Shown here piece by piece: positions 32,690 to 44,142 of a stretch of DNA of 64,000 bases (position 1 is the stretch's first letter; each line of letters begins with the position of its first letter). The translations under genes and the position numbers were made by a program. The stretch covers positions 96,220,324-96,284,323 of the forward strand of contig OZ020589.1 of assembly GCA_963971535.1 (NCBI GenBank). Reading direction: 5' to 3'. This DNA comes from Notolepis coatsorum (taxonomy: Eukaryota; Chordata; Actinopteri; Aulopiformes; Paralepididae). The notes beneath the pieces are model-generated. The model was given only the letters and a program-made list of their open reading frames with translations, ran no database searches and was not told the DNA's origin.

Positions 32690-33786
32690 CATATGCTGGT
32701 AACATTCACAGTATAAAATTATGGTAATTTACCAAGACAATACCTTATAAAAAGTGAACACTGGATGATAACCAACCATTGTTTCAGTGCATTTAGAAGT
32801 TTGCTGGTAACATTCACAGTATAGGATTATGGTAATTTACCAAGACAATACCTTATAAAAAGTGAACACTGGATGATAACCAACCATTGTTTCAGTGCAT
32901 TTAGAAGTTTGCTGGTAACATTCACAGTATAGGATTATGGTAATTTACCAAGACAATACCTTATAAAAAGTGAACACTGGATGATAACCAACCAGTTTCA
33001 GTGCATTGAGAAGTTTGCTGGTAACATTCACAGTATAGGATTATGGTAATTTACCAAGACAATACCTTATAAAAAGTGAACACTGGATGATAACCAACCA
33101 GTTTCAGTGCATTGAGAAGTTTGCTGGTAACATTCACAGTATAGGATTATGGTAATTTACCAAGACAATACCTTATAAAAAGTGAACACTGGATGATAAC
33201 CAACCATTGTTTCAATGCATTTAGAAGTTTGCTGGTAATGGTAATTTACCAAGACAATACCTTATAAAAAGTGAACACTGGATGATAACCAACCATTGTT
33301 TCAGTGCATTGAGAAGTTTGCTGGTAACATTCACAGTATAGGATTATGGTAATTTACCAAGACAATACCTTATAAAAAGTGAACACTGGATGATAACCAA
33401 CCATTGTTTCAGTGCATTTAGAAGTTTGCTGGTAACATTCACAGTATAGGATTATGGTAATTTACCAAGACAATACCTTATAAAAAGTGAACACTGGATG
33501 ATAACCAACCATTGTTTCAGTGCATTTAGAAGTTTGCTGGTAATGGTAATTTACCAAGACAATACCTTATAAAAAGTGAACACTGGATGATAACCAACCA
33601 TTGTTTCAGTGCATTTAGAAGTTTGCTGGTAACATTCACAGTATAGGATTATGGTAATTTACCAAGACAATACCTTATAAAAAGTGAACACTGGATGATA
33701 ACCAACCATTGTTTCAGTGCATTTAGAAGTTTGCTGGTAACATTCACAGTATAGGATTATGGTAATTTGCCAAGACAATACCTTAT
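32690..33786 (+). repeat. ~107-bp satellite array, left block
   Basis: About ten tandem units carrying GTGAACACTGGATGATAACC and GGTAATTTACCAAGACAATA. Units vary: some lack 3 bp at CCATTGTTT, and two (near 33233 and 33538) share the same ~23-bp deletion. The array stops at 33786, where BEL copy B starts, and resumes at 42800 in register. Confidence 0.92.
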
Positions 33787-35110
33787 TGTTACGAAGGATC
33801 AGATTAAACCGAATATATATATTTATTGATTGATATATATTGCATAATATTTGTATATCGTTTGATATCCCTTGTGTATTCCTTGTACATATACACGGAA
33901 TATCCCTTTAGCCTAGTACAGACCATAATATTTCGTTCTCCTATTGGACAGCGGTCCCTTAGGCGCCATTGCCATACCTCCAAGGTCTGGTTCAAAGTCA
34001 CCGCCAAAGACTTGCCTGGACATGAACGGTTCTGCGCAAGGATATGAGACAGGAATAAAGCTGGTACTAGTTTGTTCACCTAACGTATAAATACAGCGCA
34101 GGTGAATACAGAAGTAGAGTTACCCAATAAGTTGAAGCCTCACCCACGATACAACGTGCGGTGAAGTATGGCCTGTTTGGCCCCAAATAGAGCATTGAGA
34201 CCGCGTGCGAATTAATAACTGAAGTATCAGAGTTTAACGCTGTACCGTCGAGTTCGACCTATTCTATTAATTCAGTAATAGTCTATTTATGTATAGTGTA
34301 TCGTGCGGCTACCGTTCTACAGTGACCAGCATCACCAACGTTTCCTCGTACCAGCTAGAGTGCTTATCCAGGCTGGGCTGCTTACCCTGGCGCTTTCACC
34401 CGAGGAGCCCTAGACGAGGACCGTGTGGATCATGTACACTGGATAACCTACCGACGACTGCATAGCCCTTTTCGGCTGGATTATATTTGCTTTTGGTCCT
34501 GTAATTGATGGAGCGGAGAATCGCCTACACCCACAATTGTGTGGGATTTACCCTGTGAGGAGCCACGTCGAGCCCGCCTCTCAGAAGCCTGAGGCCGGCT
34601 AGCTTTCTTCCATGCGGAGCTGCATGCTACGGAGAACAGCTGTATTCGTCTGCGGATCAAGAGATTATTGCACCGTCTCCTGTACTTGGAGTCTCTTTAT
34701 CATCGTTGACCCAGACTCCACTACCGACAAATCCTCTCCCCTTGCTGGCTTACGACCGGAGGGACCCTATCAGTATCTCCCGCTATCTTACCAGAGTACC
34801 ATAGATATAATTCCTAAGATTCAGGTTGTATTATTATCTCCTGCGTAATATGAGAATGGACATACATTATTGATTTGCCTACGCACATTCCTTTGCCTTA
34901 TAAGCGCATCCAAAGTAAAGTATATTATGTACTATCATTGCTGCTAATAAATATTTAAACCCAGTTTTGTGTGGAACCGAGTCATTGTGGGAAGTGTTCA
35001 TCATAAGATACCTGTGTACTGTATGGCCAGTAGTAATGTACATAAGACGGTAGTGGTTTAATGATACCATACTTATTAATACAGTCAGGGAATTGTACCC
35101 CTCAGTTACA
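33787..35110 (+). repeat. 5' LTR of BEL/Pao copy B
   Basis: 1324 bp from TGTTACGAAGGATCAG to CAGTTACA. It contains a TATA box (TATAAATA, 34086-34093) and a polyadenylation signal (AATAAA, 34946-34951) about 850 bp downstream, which would give an unusually long R region. Confidence 0.95.
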
Positions 35111-35112
35111 AT

Positions 35113-35129
35113 TGGTCCTTCGAGCCGGA
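35113..35129 (+). other. Primer-binding site, tRNA-Tyr (copy B)
   Basis: TGGTCCTTCGAGCCGGA is a perfect 17-nt complement of the CCA-tailed 3' end of tRNA-Tyr, two bases after the LTR. The 18th position mismatches. Confidence 0.87.
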
Positions 35130-35142
35130 GGGTAACTAGCGT

Positions 35143-35168
35143 AATATTAATATAGTGGTATTAATATT
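35143..35168 (+). other. Hairpin just upstream of the gag start codon
   Basis: AATATTAATA and TATTAATATT flank a 6-bp loop and end three bases before the ATG. Copy C has the same hairpin at 51852-51880; copy A has a decayed form. Confidence 0.6.
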
Positions 35169-35171
35169 GAC

Positions 35172-38100
35172 ATGGCCAATGATGAACACTCCACAAACGG
35201 TTCTCCTAAAATAGATCGCCCGCAGCGTAGACGGCAGACACCTCAGTACTTAGAGGATTACGTTGCCAGTATACTACCTAGCTTTCTACAGACGTTAAAC
35301 GCGGAAAAATTAGATAGTAAAATTATGTCCGACCCTACCGACCAGGCTACCCCGCCAGTAGAGACCCTAGTGGGTTCTAACGTAACTGACCAAGCTCACG
35401 GTGGGGACCAGGAGGGACCTGACATGACTTTACCCCCCGCCAAGACTGAAGAAGTAGTCCCCGGAGAGCTCCAGGATAAAGAAAGCCCTCCAGGGATGGA
35501 ACCCGACCCAACACAAGAAGGGACGCGCACCCCGGAGATGGATCTCCTCGATATGCCACAGGAGAACGGATCTCCAACGAGTACTACCAGGAGCAGATCA
35601 CCTCAACCAGCGTCTTCCCCCAGCGAGGCGGACAAGATGCTGGCGCAGGCCTTCATCGCCAGCCTGGCAGCCTCAACCGAGCACGATCGACTCCAAGCAC
35701 AGACGCTTAGCGAGCGCGAACATTCTTCCATGGAAAGAGAACGCCTTCAAGCGCAGCAACGGAGTGACGAAGACCGCATACGCCTAGAGATTAGACGCCT
35801 CCAGACGGAAGAGAATATGGGAAGAGACCACGCCGAAGCCCAGCGCGCCGCCGCCGAAGCCCAGCGCGCCGCCGCCGATGCTCAACGAGAAGCAGAGCGC
35901 GACGTGGCTCTCAACAAGCGCGAAGCCGAGCGCGACCTATTACAAGCGCAGATAATGGAGCAGCTGATTACCAGGGCAACCCCCCCTCCCTCCGCATGGG
36001 GCTCCAGGGCCTCGTCAAGACAAGGGTCAAGGGCACCCTCCCCTACCCGATCAAGCGACCCTGAGCCCGACCACCAGAGAGAGCCTATACCCCTCTCCGA
36101 ACCCCTTCCCCGACCGGTCCAAGCGAGACCCAGCAACAGGGAAGGACCGGCCTATACAGCGGAGAGGCTAAATAGACGACTACAGGATCTAGATGACCTG
36201 CCAGAGGAAGAAGAAGAGGGAGAGGAGGAGAGTCAAGCCCAACAGCATTACAGTACTCCACAGGACCAGGAGGTCCAGTACAGCCCAGACTTTACCCCCG
36301 CGGCTCTGCGCTACAGACCCCCGACTCAATTCACGGGTGAGCTTGACGCACGACCAGCCCCGAGGAACAACACCTGGGTACGCGGGCCTTGGTACCCAGC
36401 AGGTACCAGCCCACCATGACACGTAAGAGGAGACTCGCCTAGGAGGCCTCTCCTCCAACGCTCAGCGATGTGCCAGCCATCCATGGCATCGTACCTTGGC
36501 ACACAGACGTTCCCGGACTTCACACACGAGAACAGAGCACAGTACACAGAGCTACGAATGTGCTTAGAGACAATGATGTCCGATGTAGCTGATGAACCGT
36601 ACAAATATGCTATCCTACTCAAGCACCTCAAGGTGCCCCGAGCGCACAATATAGCGCTGGCATATTCTACCTCTACTACCCCACACACCGCGGCTCTAGC
36701 AGCACTCGACCAAAGATATGGACGCATATGGGACTACGTAATACAAGAGATAAGGAATATTGACCGTCTACCCCCAGCCACAGACAATCGTTCACTAGAT
36801 GACCTGTCTATCAAGGTACAATCCCTGGTAGGGATGCTGGGGGCGCAAAAGGAAAAGGGTATGTACGAACTGCACGCAAACTCTAATGTCGAGAGGATTT
36901 TAGAGAAGCTTCCGCCCGCCCGACAAGAGCGCTTCAGGCGGCAAAGAGACCACCGTGATCCTAACGGTCCCGAGCCATCCCTCCTAGACCTAGCCGACTT
37001 CCTGGCGAGAGAAGTCAACAGCCTACGGTTGGATACGTTCGTGCGGAGCACACCAAGCTCCAGAGAGGGACCTAGGAGAGCAAACGATGGCCGCAGACTG
37101 GTGACCGTCATGCACCAAGCAGAATCAGTACCGAGCAACAAGAACCACAGTACCCCCTCGATGAAAGAGAAGTGGAAGATGGTGTGCCCGTACTGCGAAA
37201 AGGAACACTGGCTGTCACACTGTGACACGTTCAAGAAGATGACCGCCGACGAGGTGAGTCAATGGATAAAGTCCAACCGACGCTGTTACCGATGTGCGCG
37301 CAGTCACATGGCAGCCGATTGCCGCTTAAAGAAGAGGTGTAGTCGGTGTGACGGAGCCCACTTGGACGTCCTACATGACAGTAACAGAAGAAAGCCTGCA
37401 CCCTCAAGCAGCACAAAGGCAAGTGTTATGTACATTGACCCCGCCAGCAGCGGGGGCGCCGGGGTGCTCTTGAAGGTGGTCCGTGTAACATTGAGTTACC
37501 AAGACAAGGTCATGGACACCTACGCCGTCCTTGACGACGGGTCAGAGAAGACCCTTCTCCTCGCGTACGCTGCGGCCCAGCTGGGGCTGCGGGGGAGCGA
37601 AGAAACGATGACGATTCGGACAATAAGAAGAGACCTAAAGACGATAAAGGGCGAGAATGTCTCCTTCACTATCGCAGCAAGCGGGCAGCCAGAGAGACGG
37701 TATAGGATCACTAACGCTTTCACCAGCCAAGACATAGGCCTGTCGCAGTACACCTACCCCATCGCCAAGCTGATGGATAAATATGTGCACCTGCGTCAAC
37801 TACCTATACCGCTCATAGACGGTGCCACCCCGACCCTGCTGATAGGCTCCGACCATGCACACCTCATTGTCCCGATGGACCGGGTCCACACAGGGCCCAG
37901 AGGCTGTCCTGCAGCAGTCGAGACCCGCCTAGGATGGACACTGCAAGGCCCCCTCGCTAGGTCTCCTAACCGAACAGCAGCCACTAGCTGCCTCCACTCC
38001 AGAGTGACAGAAGAAGACACCACCCTCCTACAGCATGTCGAGAGGCTATGGACACTAGAGACAATGCCCCTTAAGAACGAAAAGAAAGACATTCGTTCCA

Positions 38101-41100
38101 AGGAAGACATTTACGCTATAGCCCTCCTCGAGCGAGGGACAAAGAGAGTCAAAGTCAACGGAGTGATGAGATACGCAACTCCACTCCTGAGGCGAGAGGG
38201 TATGCCTACCTTCCACGCCCCAAAAGAAGCGACGGAGCGGTATCTATTGAACACAGAGCGGCGCCTAGCCAGAGACCCCGCTCAAGAGACTGTGTACCGC
38301 GCTGAGATTGACAAGCTAATCACAGCGGGACACAAAGAAAATTGACATTAAAGAGGCCGATCAGACGAACTAATCATGGTACGTGCCGCACCACCAAGTC
38401 CACCACAACGGCAAGGATCGTATTGTGTTCAACTGCAGCTACCAGATCGGATCACAAAATCTGAATAAAGAGCTCTTGCCCGGCCCAACACTCGGCCCCT
38501 CTCTACTGGGCGTGTTACTACGTTTCCGCCAAGACAAGGTGGCCATCAGCGGCGACATCAAAGGGATGTTCCTGCAGGTGCGACTAGTGGAGGAGGACAA
38601 GCCCCTGCTGCGGTTCTTATGGAAAGAGAGGATCGGGGACGAGCAACCATCCATCTATCAATGGGAAGTCCTCCCTTTCGGAACCACATGCAGCCCATGC
38701 TGTGCTACGTTTGCACTGCAAAAACACGTCGCAGAGGACCCAGCAGCTGATGAAGAGGTCCGACAAAGTGTAGGAAATAGTTTCTACGTGGACAACTGTC
38801 TGCAAAGTGTCTCGACGCCAGAAGAAGCCGAGGCCCTCCTACTCAAGCTCCGCGCCTCCCTGATCAAAGGCGGCTTTGATCTCCGGCAGTGGGCCAGCAG
38901 CGACCCTCAAGTATTGCGCAGCCTCTCCCCCGAGGACAAGGCAGCAAGCAGCGAGACCTGGATGGCGACCATCCCAGGAGAAGCCCAAGAAATGACATTA
39001 GGACTAGTCTGGCGCTTCAAAACAGACTCGCTCCATTATAAACACACACCCCTGACCAAGGAGCAGGGAAGGTCGACTGCACTACCGACCACAAGACGGA
39101 GTGTATACAGAACACTCGCCAGACAATATGACCCGTTGGGATGTATTCTACCTTACACCACCAGGGCAAAGATGATTGTAAGAGCGTTATGGGACGAGGA
39201 CCAGGGCTGGGACGACCCCATACCCGAGCACCTTGCCTCCACATGGAGAGAGTGGGAGACAGAACTCAGCTCACTCCCAGGTGTCAACATATGCCGCAGC
39301 TACTTCCCACCCACAGTGAGGCCGGAGACGTGCCAGATGGACCTGCACGTCTTCAGCGACGCCTCCGAAGTAGCCTACGGTTCGGTGGCCTACTTGCGTG
39401 CCCGAGAGGAGGGAGGAGAAATACATACTGCCTTCATCCTGGCTCGCTCAAGAATAGCCCCCCGCAAGCAACAATCTATCCCGCGTCTAGAGCTCTGCGC
39501 AGCCCTAGCAGGAGCGCAACTCGCCACGTTAATCCAACGTGAACTCACCATCCCGGTGCAAAGAACAATCTTGTGGTCAGACTCCATGACCGTACTCACA
39601 TGGATCCAGTCTGATTCGTGTAGATACAAGGTCTTCGTGGGAGTCAGAATCACAGAGATCCAAGATTTAACAGAAGCAGCAAGCTGGAGGTATGTGGACA
39701 CAAAACACAACCCAGCTGACGTCATCACCCGGGGAATGTCCCTGGATGACCTCACCCGTCACAATCTATATAGTGACGGGCCCGAGTTCCTCAAGCTCCC
39801 GGAAGAAGAGTGGCCTACACCCACCCCACGGGAGGCGAGTGAAGAGGCAGAGAACAAGAAATCTATGCTCTGTGGGTTGACACACACACTCGTCCCCACA
39901 GACCCCAACATAGACGACTGCCTCACCCTTGAGAGTGCGCAGCTAAAGACATTCCTGTGGCACCACCCAGAGGTTCAGCCCACTACTGACATTACTGCAG
40001 CTAACTATGAAGAAGCAGAACTTCTTCTGCTACAGCGAGCCCAGAGAGACTCGTTCCCCGACGAGCTAGACTGTCTACAGGGATCAAAGCCAGTCCCGTC
40101 AGACAGCAGATTGCTCCACTTAGCCCCTGAGAGCGACGCCCATAATCTCATCAGAGTGGGTGGTCGTCTGAGGAGAGCCCCAGACTTACCGGATGACGTC
40201 AAGTACCCGATAGTCTTAAACAACCGACACAAGGTCACAGAGCTTATCATAAAGAAATACGACGAGGACATGCACCACGCCGGGGCAGAGAGAGTCTTCG
40301 CGGAGATCAGACGTCGGTATTGGATACTGCAAGCGAGAGAAGCAGTACGACGCTTCCAGCGGACTTGTCTAGACTGTCGTAAATGGCGAGCACAGCCCAG
40401 TATACCCCGGATGGCTGACCTACCCCCCTGTCGCCTCCGACTCGGCGACAAGCCCTTTCACTCCACCGGTATGGACTGTTTCGGCCCGCTGTATGTAAAG
40501 AAAGGAAGAGGGACTGAGAAGCGGTGGGGTATTGTATTCAAATGCATGACCACCCGAGCGATACACATAGAACTCCTTCCAACCATGAGCACAGACTCAT
40601 TCCTTATGGCATTCCGAAGATTCACATCGCGGAAAGGGAAACCGCCTATATTATTGTCTGATCACGGGACAAACTTCAAAGGCGGAGAAAGAGAGCTGAG
40701 AGAGAGCTTCCAAGCTATGGGCCCAGAACTTAAGACCCACCTCGCTCCATACCAGATTGATTTCCAGTTTAATCCCCCGAATGCACCTCACTTCGGTGGA
40801 ACTTGGGAACGAGAAGTACGTTCAATAAAGACAGCCCTGTACGCCGTGCTTGGGGCCCAGACCGTGGCGGAAGAAGTCCTAACGACAGTCCTCACGGAGA
40901 TCGAGGGAGTATTGAACTCAAAGCCCCTCGGTTACGTCTCAAGTGATGTAGCAGATGTCGACCCAGTCACCCCCAACACTCTCTTGATGGGGCGGCTGGA
41001 CCCCGCGCTACCACAGACAGTGTACAGGCCTGAAGAAGCGAACGGCCGAAGAATGTGGAGGTACAGTCAAGTATTGGCTGACAAGTTTTGGAACAGTTTC

Positions 41101-41382
41101 CTACTCCACTATCTACCGTCTCTACAGACCCGCCAGAAATGGGTGAAAGAAAGAGACAATTTGACAGAAGGAACAGTCGTCATGATTATCGACCAGTCAC
41201 TACCCCGAGCTATGTGGCCGGCCGGCCGCGTAAGCAAAGTGATCACCGGTGCCGACGGAAAGGTCAGAGCGGCAGAAGTGCTCGTCCAAGGGCGGATATA
41301 CACCCGGCCCGTGGCGAGGCTAATAGAGTTGCCAAGGCTCCCCGACACTATTGATGACGACCATGACCCCCTGACTTTGTGA
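35172..41382 (+). pseudogene. BEL/Pao gag-pol polyprotein, copy B
   Basis: One long coding region of about 2070 codons with three lesions: TGA at 36417-36419 (Arg codon in copy C), a 2-bp deletion near 38334, and TAA at 38371-38373. Domains in order: acidic N-terminus; Glu/Arg/Ala-rich coiled coil (35640-35970); DUF1759-like gag core (about 36470-37040); three CCHC/CCHH knuckles (37180-37375); retropepsin-like LDDGS (about 37530); reverse transcriptase with YVDN (38785-38796); RNase H (SDAS, LEL, SDS, NPAD; 39350-39720); integrase with an HHCC-type zinc region (40270-40385) and DDE residues in GMDCFGP, SDHGTNF and GTWERE; and a DUF5641-like C-terminus. As written no complete polyprotein is made. 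Mobility would have needed help in trans, or the lesions came after insertion. Confidence 0.93.
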
Positions 41383-41475
41383 ACTGCCCTACCCTCACAA
41401 CAGACATTGAGTAGTGGACAGTGCGGTTAATCTGTCTCTGCTTATCTAATTAGGTGGGACTAATTAGGAGGCGGC

Positions 41476-42799
41476 TGTTACGAAGGATCAGATTAAACCG
41501 AATATATATATTTATTGATTGATATATATTGCATAATATTTGTATATCGTTTGATATCCCTTGTGTATTCCTTGTACATATACACGGAATATCCCTTTAG
41601 CCTAGTACAGACCATAATATTTCGTTCTCCTATTGGACAGCGGTCCCTTAGGCGCCATTGCCATACCTCCAAGGTCTGGTTCAAAGTCACCGCCAAAGAC
41701 TTGCCTGGACATGAACGGTTCTGCGCAAGGATATGAGACAGGAATAAAGCTGGTACTAGTTTGTTCACCTAACGTATAAATACGGCGCAGGTGAATACAG
41801 AAGTAGAGTTACCCAATAAGTTGAAGCCTCACCCACGATACAACGTGCGGTGAAGTATGGCCTGTTTGGCCCCAAATAGAGCATTGAGACCGCGTGCGAA
41901 TTAATAACTGAAGTATCAGAGTTTAACGCTGTACCGTCGAGTTCGACCTATTCTATTAATTCAGTAATAGTCTATTTATGTATAGTGTATCGTGCGGCTA
42001 CCGTTCTACAGTGACCAGCATCACCAACGTTTCCTCGTACCAGCTAGAGTGCTTATCCAGGCTGGGCTGCTTACCCTGGCGCTTTCACCCGAGGAGCCCT
42101 AGACGAGGACCGTGTGGATCATGTACACTGGATAACCTACCGACGACTGCATAGCCCTTTTCGGCTGGATTATATTTGCTTTTGGTCCTGTAATTGATGG
42201 AGCGGAGAATCGCCTACACCCACAATTGTGTGGGATTTACCCTGTGAGGAGCCACGTCGAGCCCGCCTCTCAGAAGCCTGAGGCCGGCTAGCTTTCTTCC
42301 ATGCGGAGCTGCATGCTACGGAGAACAGCTGTATTCGTCTGCGGATCAAGAGATTATTGCACCGTCTCCTGTACTTGGAGTCTCTTTATCATCGTTGACC
42401 CAGACTCTACTACCGACAAATCCTCTCCCCTTGCTGGCTTACGACCGGAGGGACCCTATCAGTATCTCCCGCTATCTTACCAGAGTACCATAGATATAAT
42501 TCCTAAGATTCAGGTTGTATTATTATCTCCTGCATAATATGAGAATGGACATACGTTATTGATTTGCCTACGCACATTCCTTTGCCTTATAAGCGCATCC
42601 AAAGTAAAGTATATTATGTACCATCATTGCTGCTAATAAATATTTAAACCCAGTTTTGTGTGGAACCGAGTCATTGTGGGAAGTGTTCATCATAAGATAC
42701 CTGTGTACTGTATGGCCAGTAGTAATGTACATAAGACGGTAGTGGTTTAATGATACCATACTTATTAATACAGTCAGGGAATTGTACCCCTCAGTTACA
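41476..42799 (+). repeat. 3' LTR of BEL/Pao copy B
   Basis: 1324 bp, same length as the 5' LTR, preceded by a purine-rich tract. Differences from the 5' LTR seen by eye include A/G at the base after AAATAC and G/A in CCTGCGTAAT, consistent with CpG decay. Confidence 0.95.
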
Positions 42800-43519
42800 C
42801 TTATAAAAAGTGAACACTGGATGATAACCAACCATTGTTTCAGTGCATTTAGAAGTTTGCTGGTAACATTCACAGTATAGGATTATGGTAATTTACCAAG
42901 ACAATACCTTATAAAAAGTGAACACTGGATGATAACCAACCATTGTTTCAGTGCATTTAGAAGTTTGCTGGTAACATTCACAGTATAGGATTATGGTAAT
43001 TTACCAAGACAATACCTTATAAAAAGTGAACACTGGATGATAACCAACCAGTTTCAGTGCATTGAGAAGTTTGCTGGTAACATTCACAGTATAGGATTAT
43101 GGTAATTTACCAAGACAATACCTTATAAAAAGTGAACACTGGATGATAAACAACCAGTTTCAGTGCATTGAGAAGTTTGCTGGTAACATTCACAGTATAG
43201 GATTATGGTAATTTACCAAGACAATACCTTATAAAAAGTGAACACTGGATGATAACCAACCATTGTTTCAGTGCATTTAGAAGTTTGCTGGTAACATTCA
43301 CAGTATAGGATTATGGTAATTTACCAAGACAATACCTTATAAAAAGTGAACACTGGATGATAACCAACCAGTTTCAGTGCATTGAGAAGTTTGCTGGTAA
43401 CATTCACAGTATAGGATTATGGTAATTTACCAAGACAATACCTTATAAAAAGTGAACACTGGATGATAACCAACCAGTTTCAGTGCATTGAGAAGTTTGC
43501 TGGTAACATTCACAGTACA
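42800..43519 (+). repeat. ~107-bp satellite array, right block
   Basis: About seven more units of the array at 32690-33786, resuming with the duplicated CTTAT and continuing AAAAAGTGAACACTGG. It ends abruptly at about 43519 beside a piggyBac transposase fragment. Confidence 0.92.
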
Positions 43520-43524
43520 GGCAC

Positions 43525-43700
43525 GTCACATGATCAACTACAGGGCATATCTTACAGTTGGTCTCTCACATCGATGACTGCATTGTCCATTGATAAATGG
43601 ATGAAAAGCGCCAGATGATCTGTGGACCAAAAAATATCCAATACATGCTTCCAAAGTATATAAATAAGAGGCCAATGGACTGCATTAGAAAAGTGTGGTA
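43525..43700 (-). pseudogene. Diverged piggyBac transposase fragment
   Basis: The minus strand reads STDHLALFIHLSMDN--VIDVRDQL, aligning with ELIWRFLHFADNTSLDVRDKL of the main transposase (about 45145-45220), followed after a frame change by C-PVVDHV. It lies directly next to the satellite. It is either an older related element or an internal duplication of the host unit. Confidence 0.6.
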
Positions 43701-44142
43701 TGTTACCTACAGTATATACTTTTATAAACTGGGTGACTGTCAGCAACCATTGGTTCTGTGCAAACGGTAAAAATGAGGGGGGAAAAAGATAAATAAAAAA
43801 ATAAACTATATACACACACAATGCAAATGATGAATGGAGTCGACACAGCTAGATCGCTAACATAACATCTCATCTGCAAGTAGTGCAAACATGCAATATC
43901 GACAACCGTGGCCCAAATACATGTGTTCAACGCATTTGTCTTGTACAGAAAACAGTGCAACTACCCATACACTATACTATACTATACTATACTACTCTCA
44001 GCTAGCTATACTATGTACCGGAGTGGTACACATGGTTCTGTCTGTATCACACAATGATGGATTATTTAGAAGTACTCTGTACTTCTGTGTGCCGGATTAT
44101 TTAGAAGTAGTCTGTACTTCTGTATGACAACTAATAAAGAAA
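43701..44142. other. Region between transposase fragment and main transposase stop
   Basis: A diverged satellite-like monomer at 43700-43750, an (ACTAT)n microsatellite (43968-43995), and two copies of TTATTTAGAAGTA-TCTGTAC, the second continuing into an L2-like tail (CTTCTGTATGACAACTAATA, 44117-44136). No gene. Confidence 0.5.

Larger units (their letters stand above)
33787..42799 (+). mobile_element. BEL/Pao LTR retrotransposon, copy B, complete
   Basis: A complete 9013-bp element: 5' LTR, tRNA-Tyr primer site, gag-pol, purine-rich tract (AATTAGGAGGCGGC) and 3' LTR. The target site CTTAT is duplicated at 33782-33786 and 42800-42804, and the satellite reads on across it. The two LTRs are the same length and differ at about five positions, all transitions, so insertion is recent. 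Confidence 0.97.

Noticed and set aside
32690..33786. Regularly spaced repeats that might suggest a CRISPR-like array
   Set aside because: Units are contiguous with no unique spacers, the setting is a vertebrate genome, and no cas genes exist; it is a satellite.
36417..36419. TGA as a programmed gag/pol read-through stop
   Set aside because: Copy C has an Arg codon there and copy A reads through, so it looks like a mutation unique to copy B.
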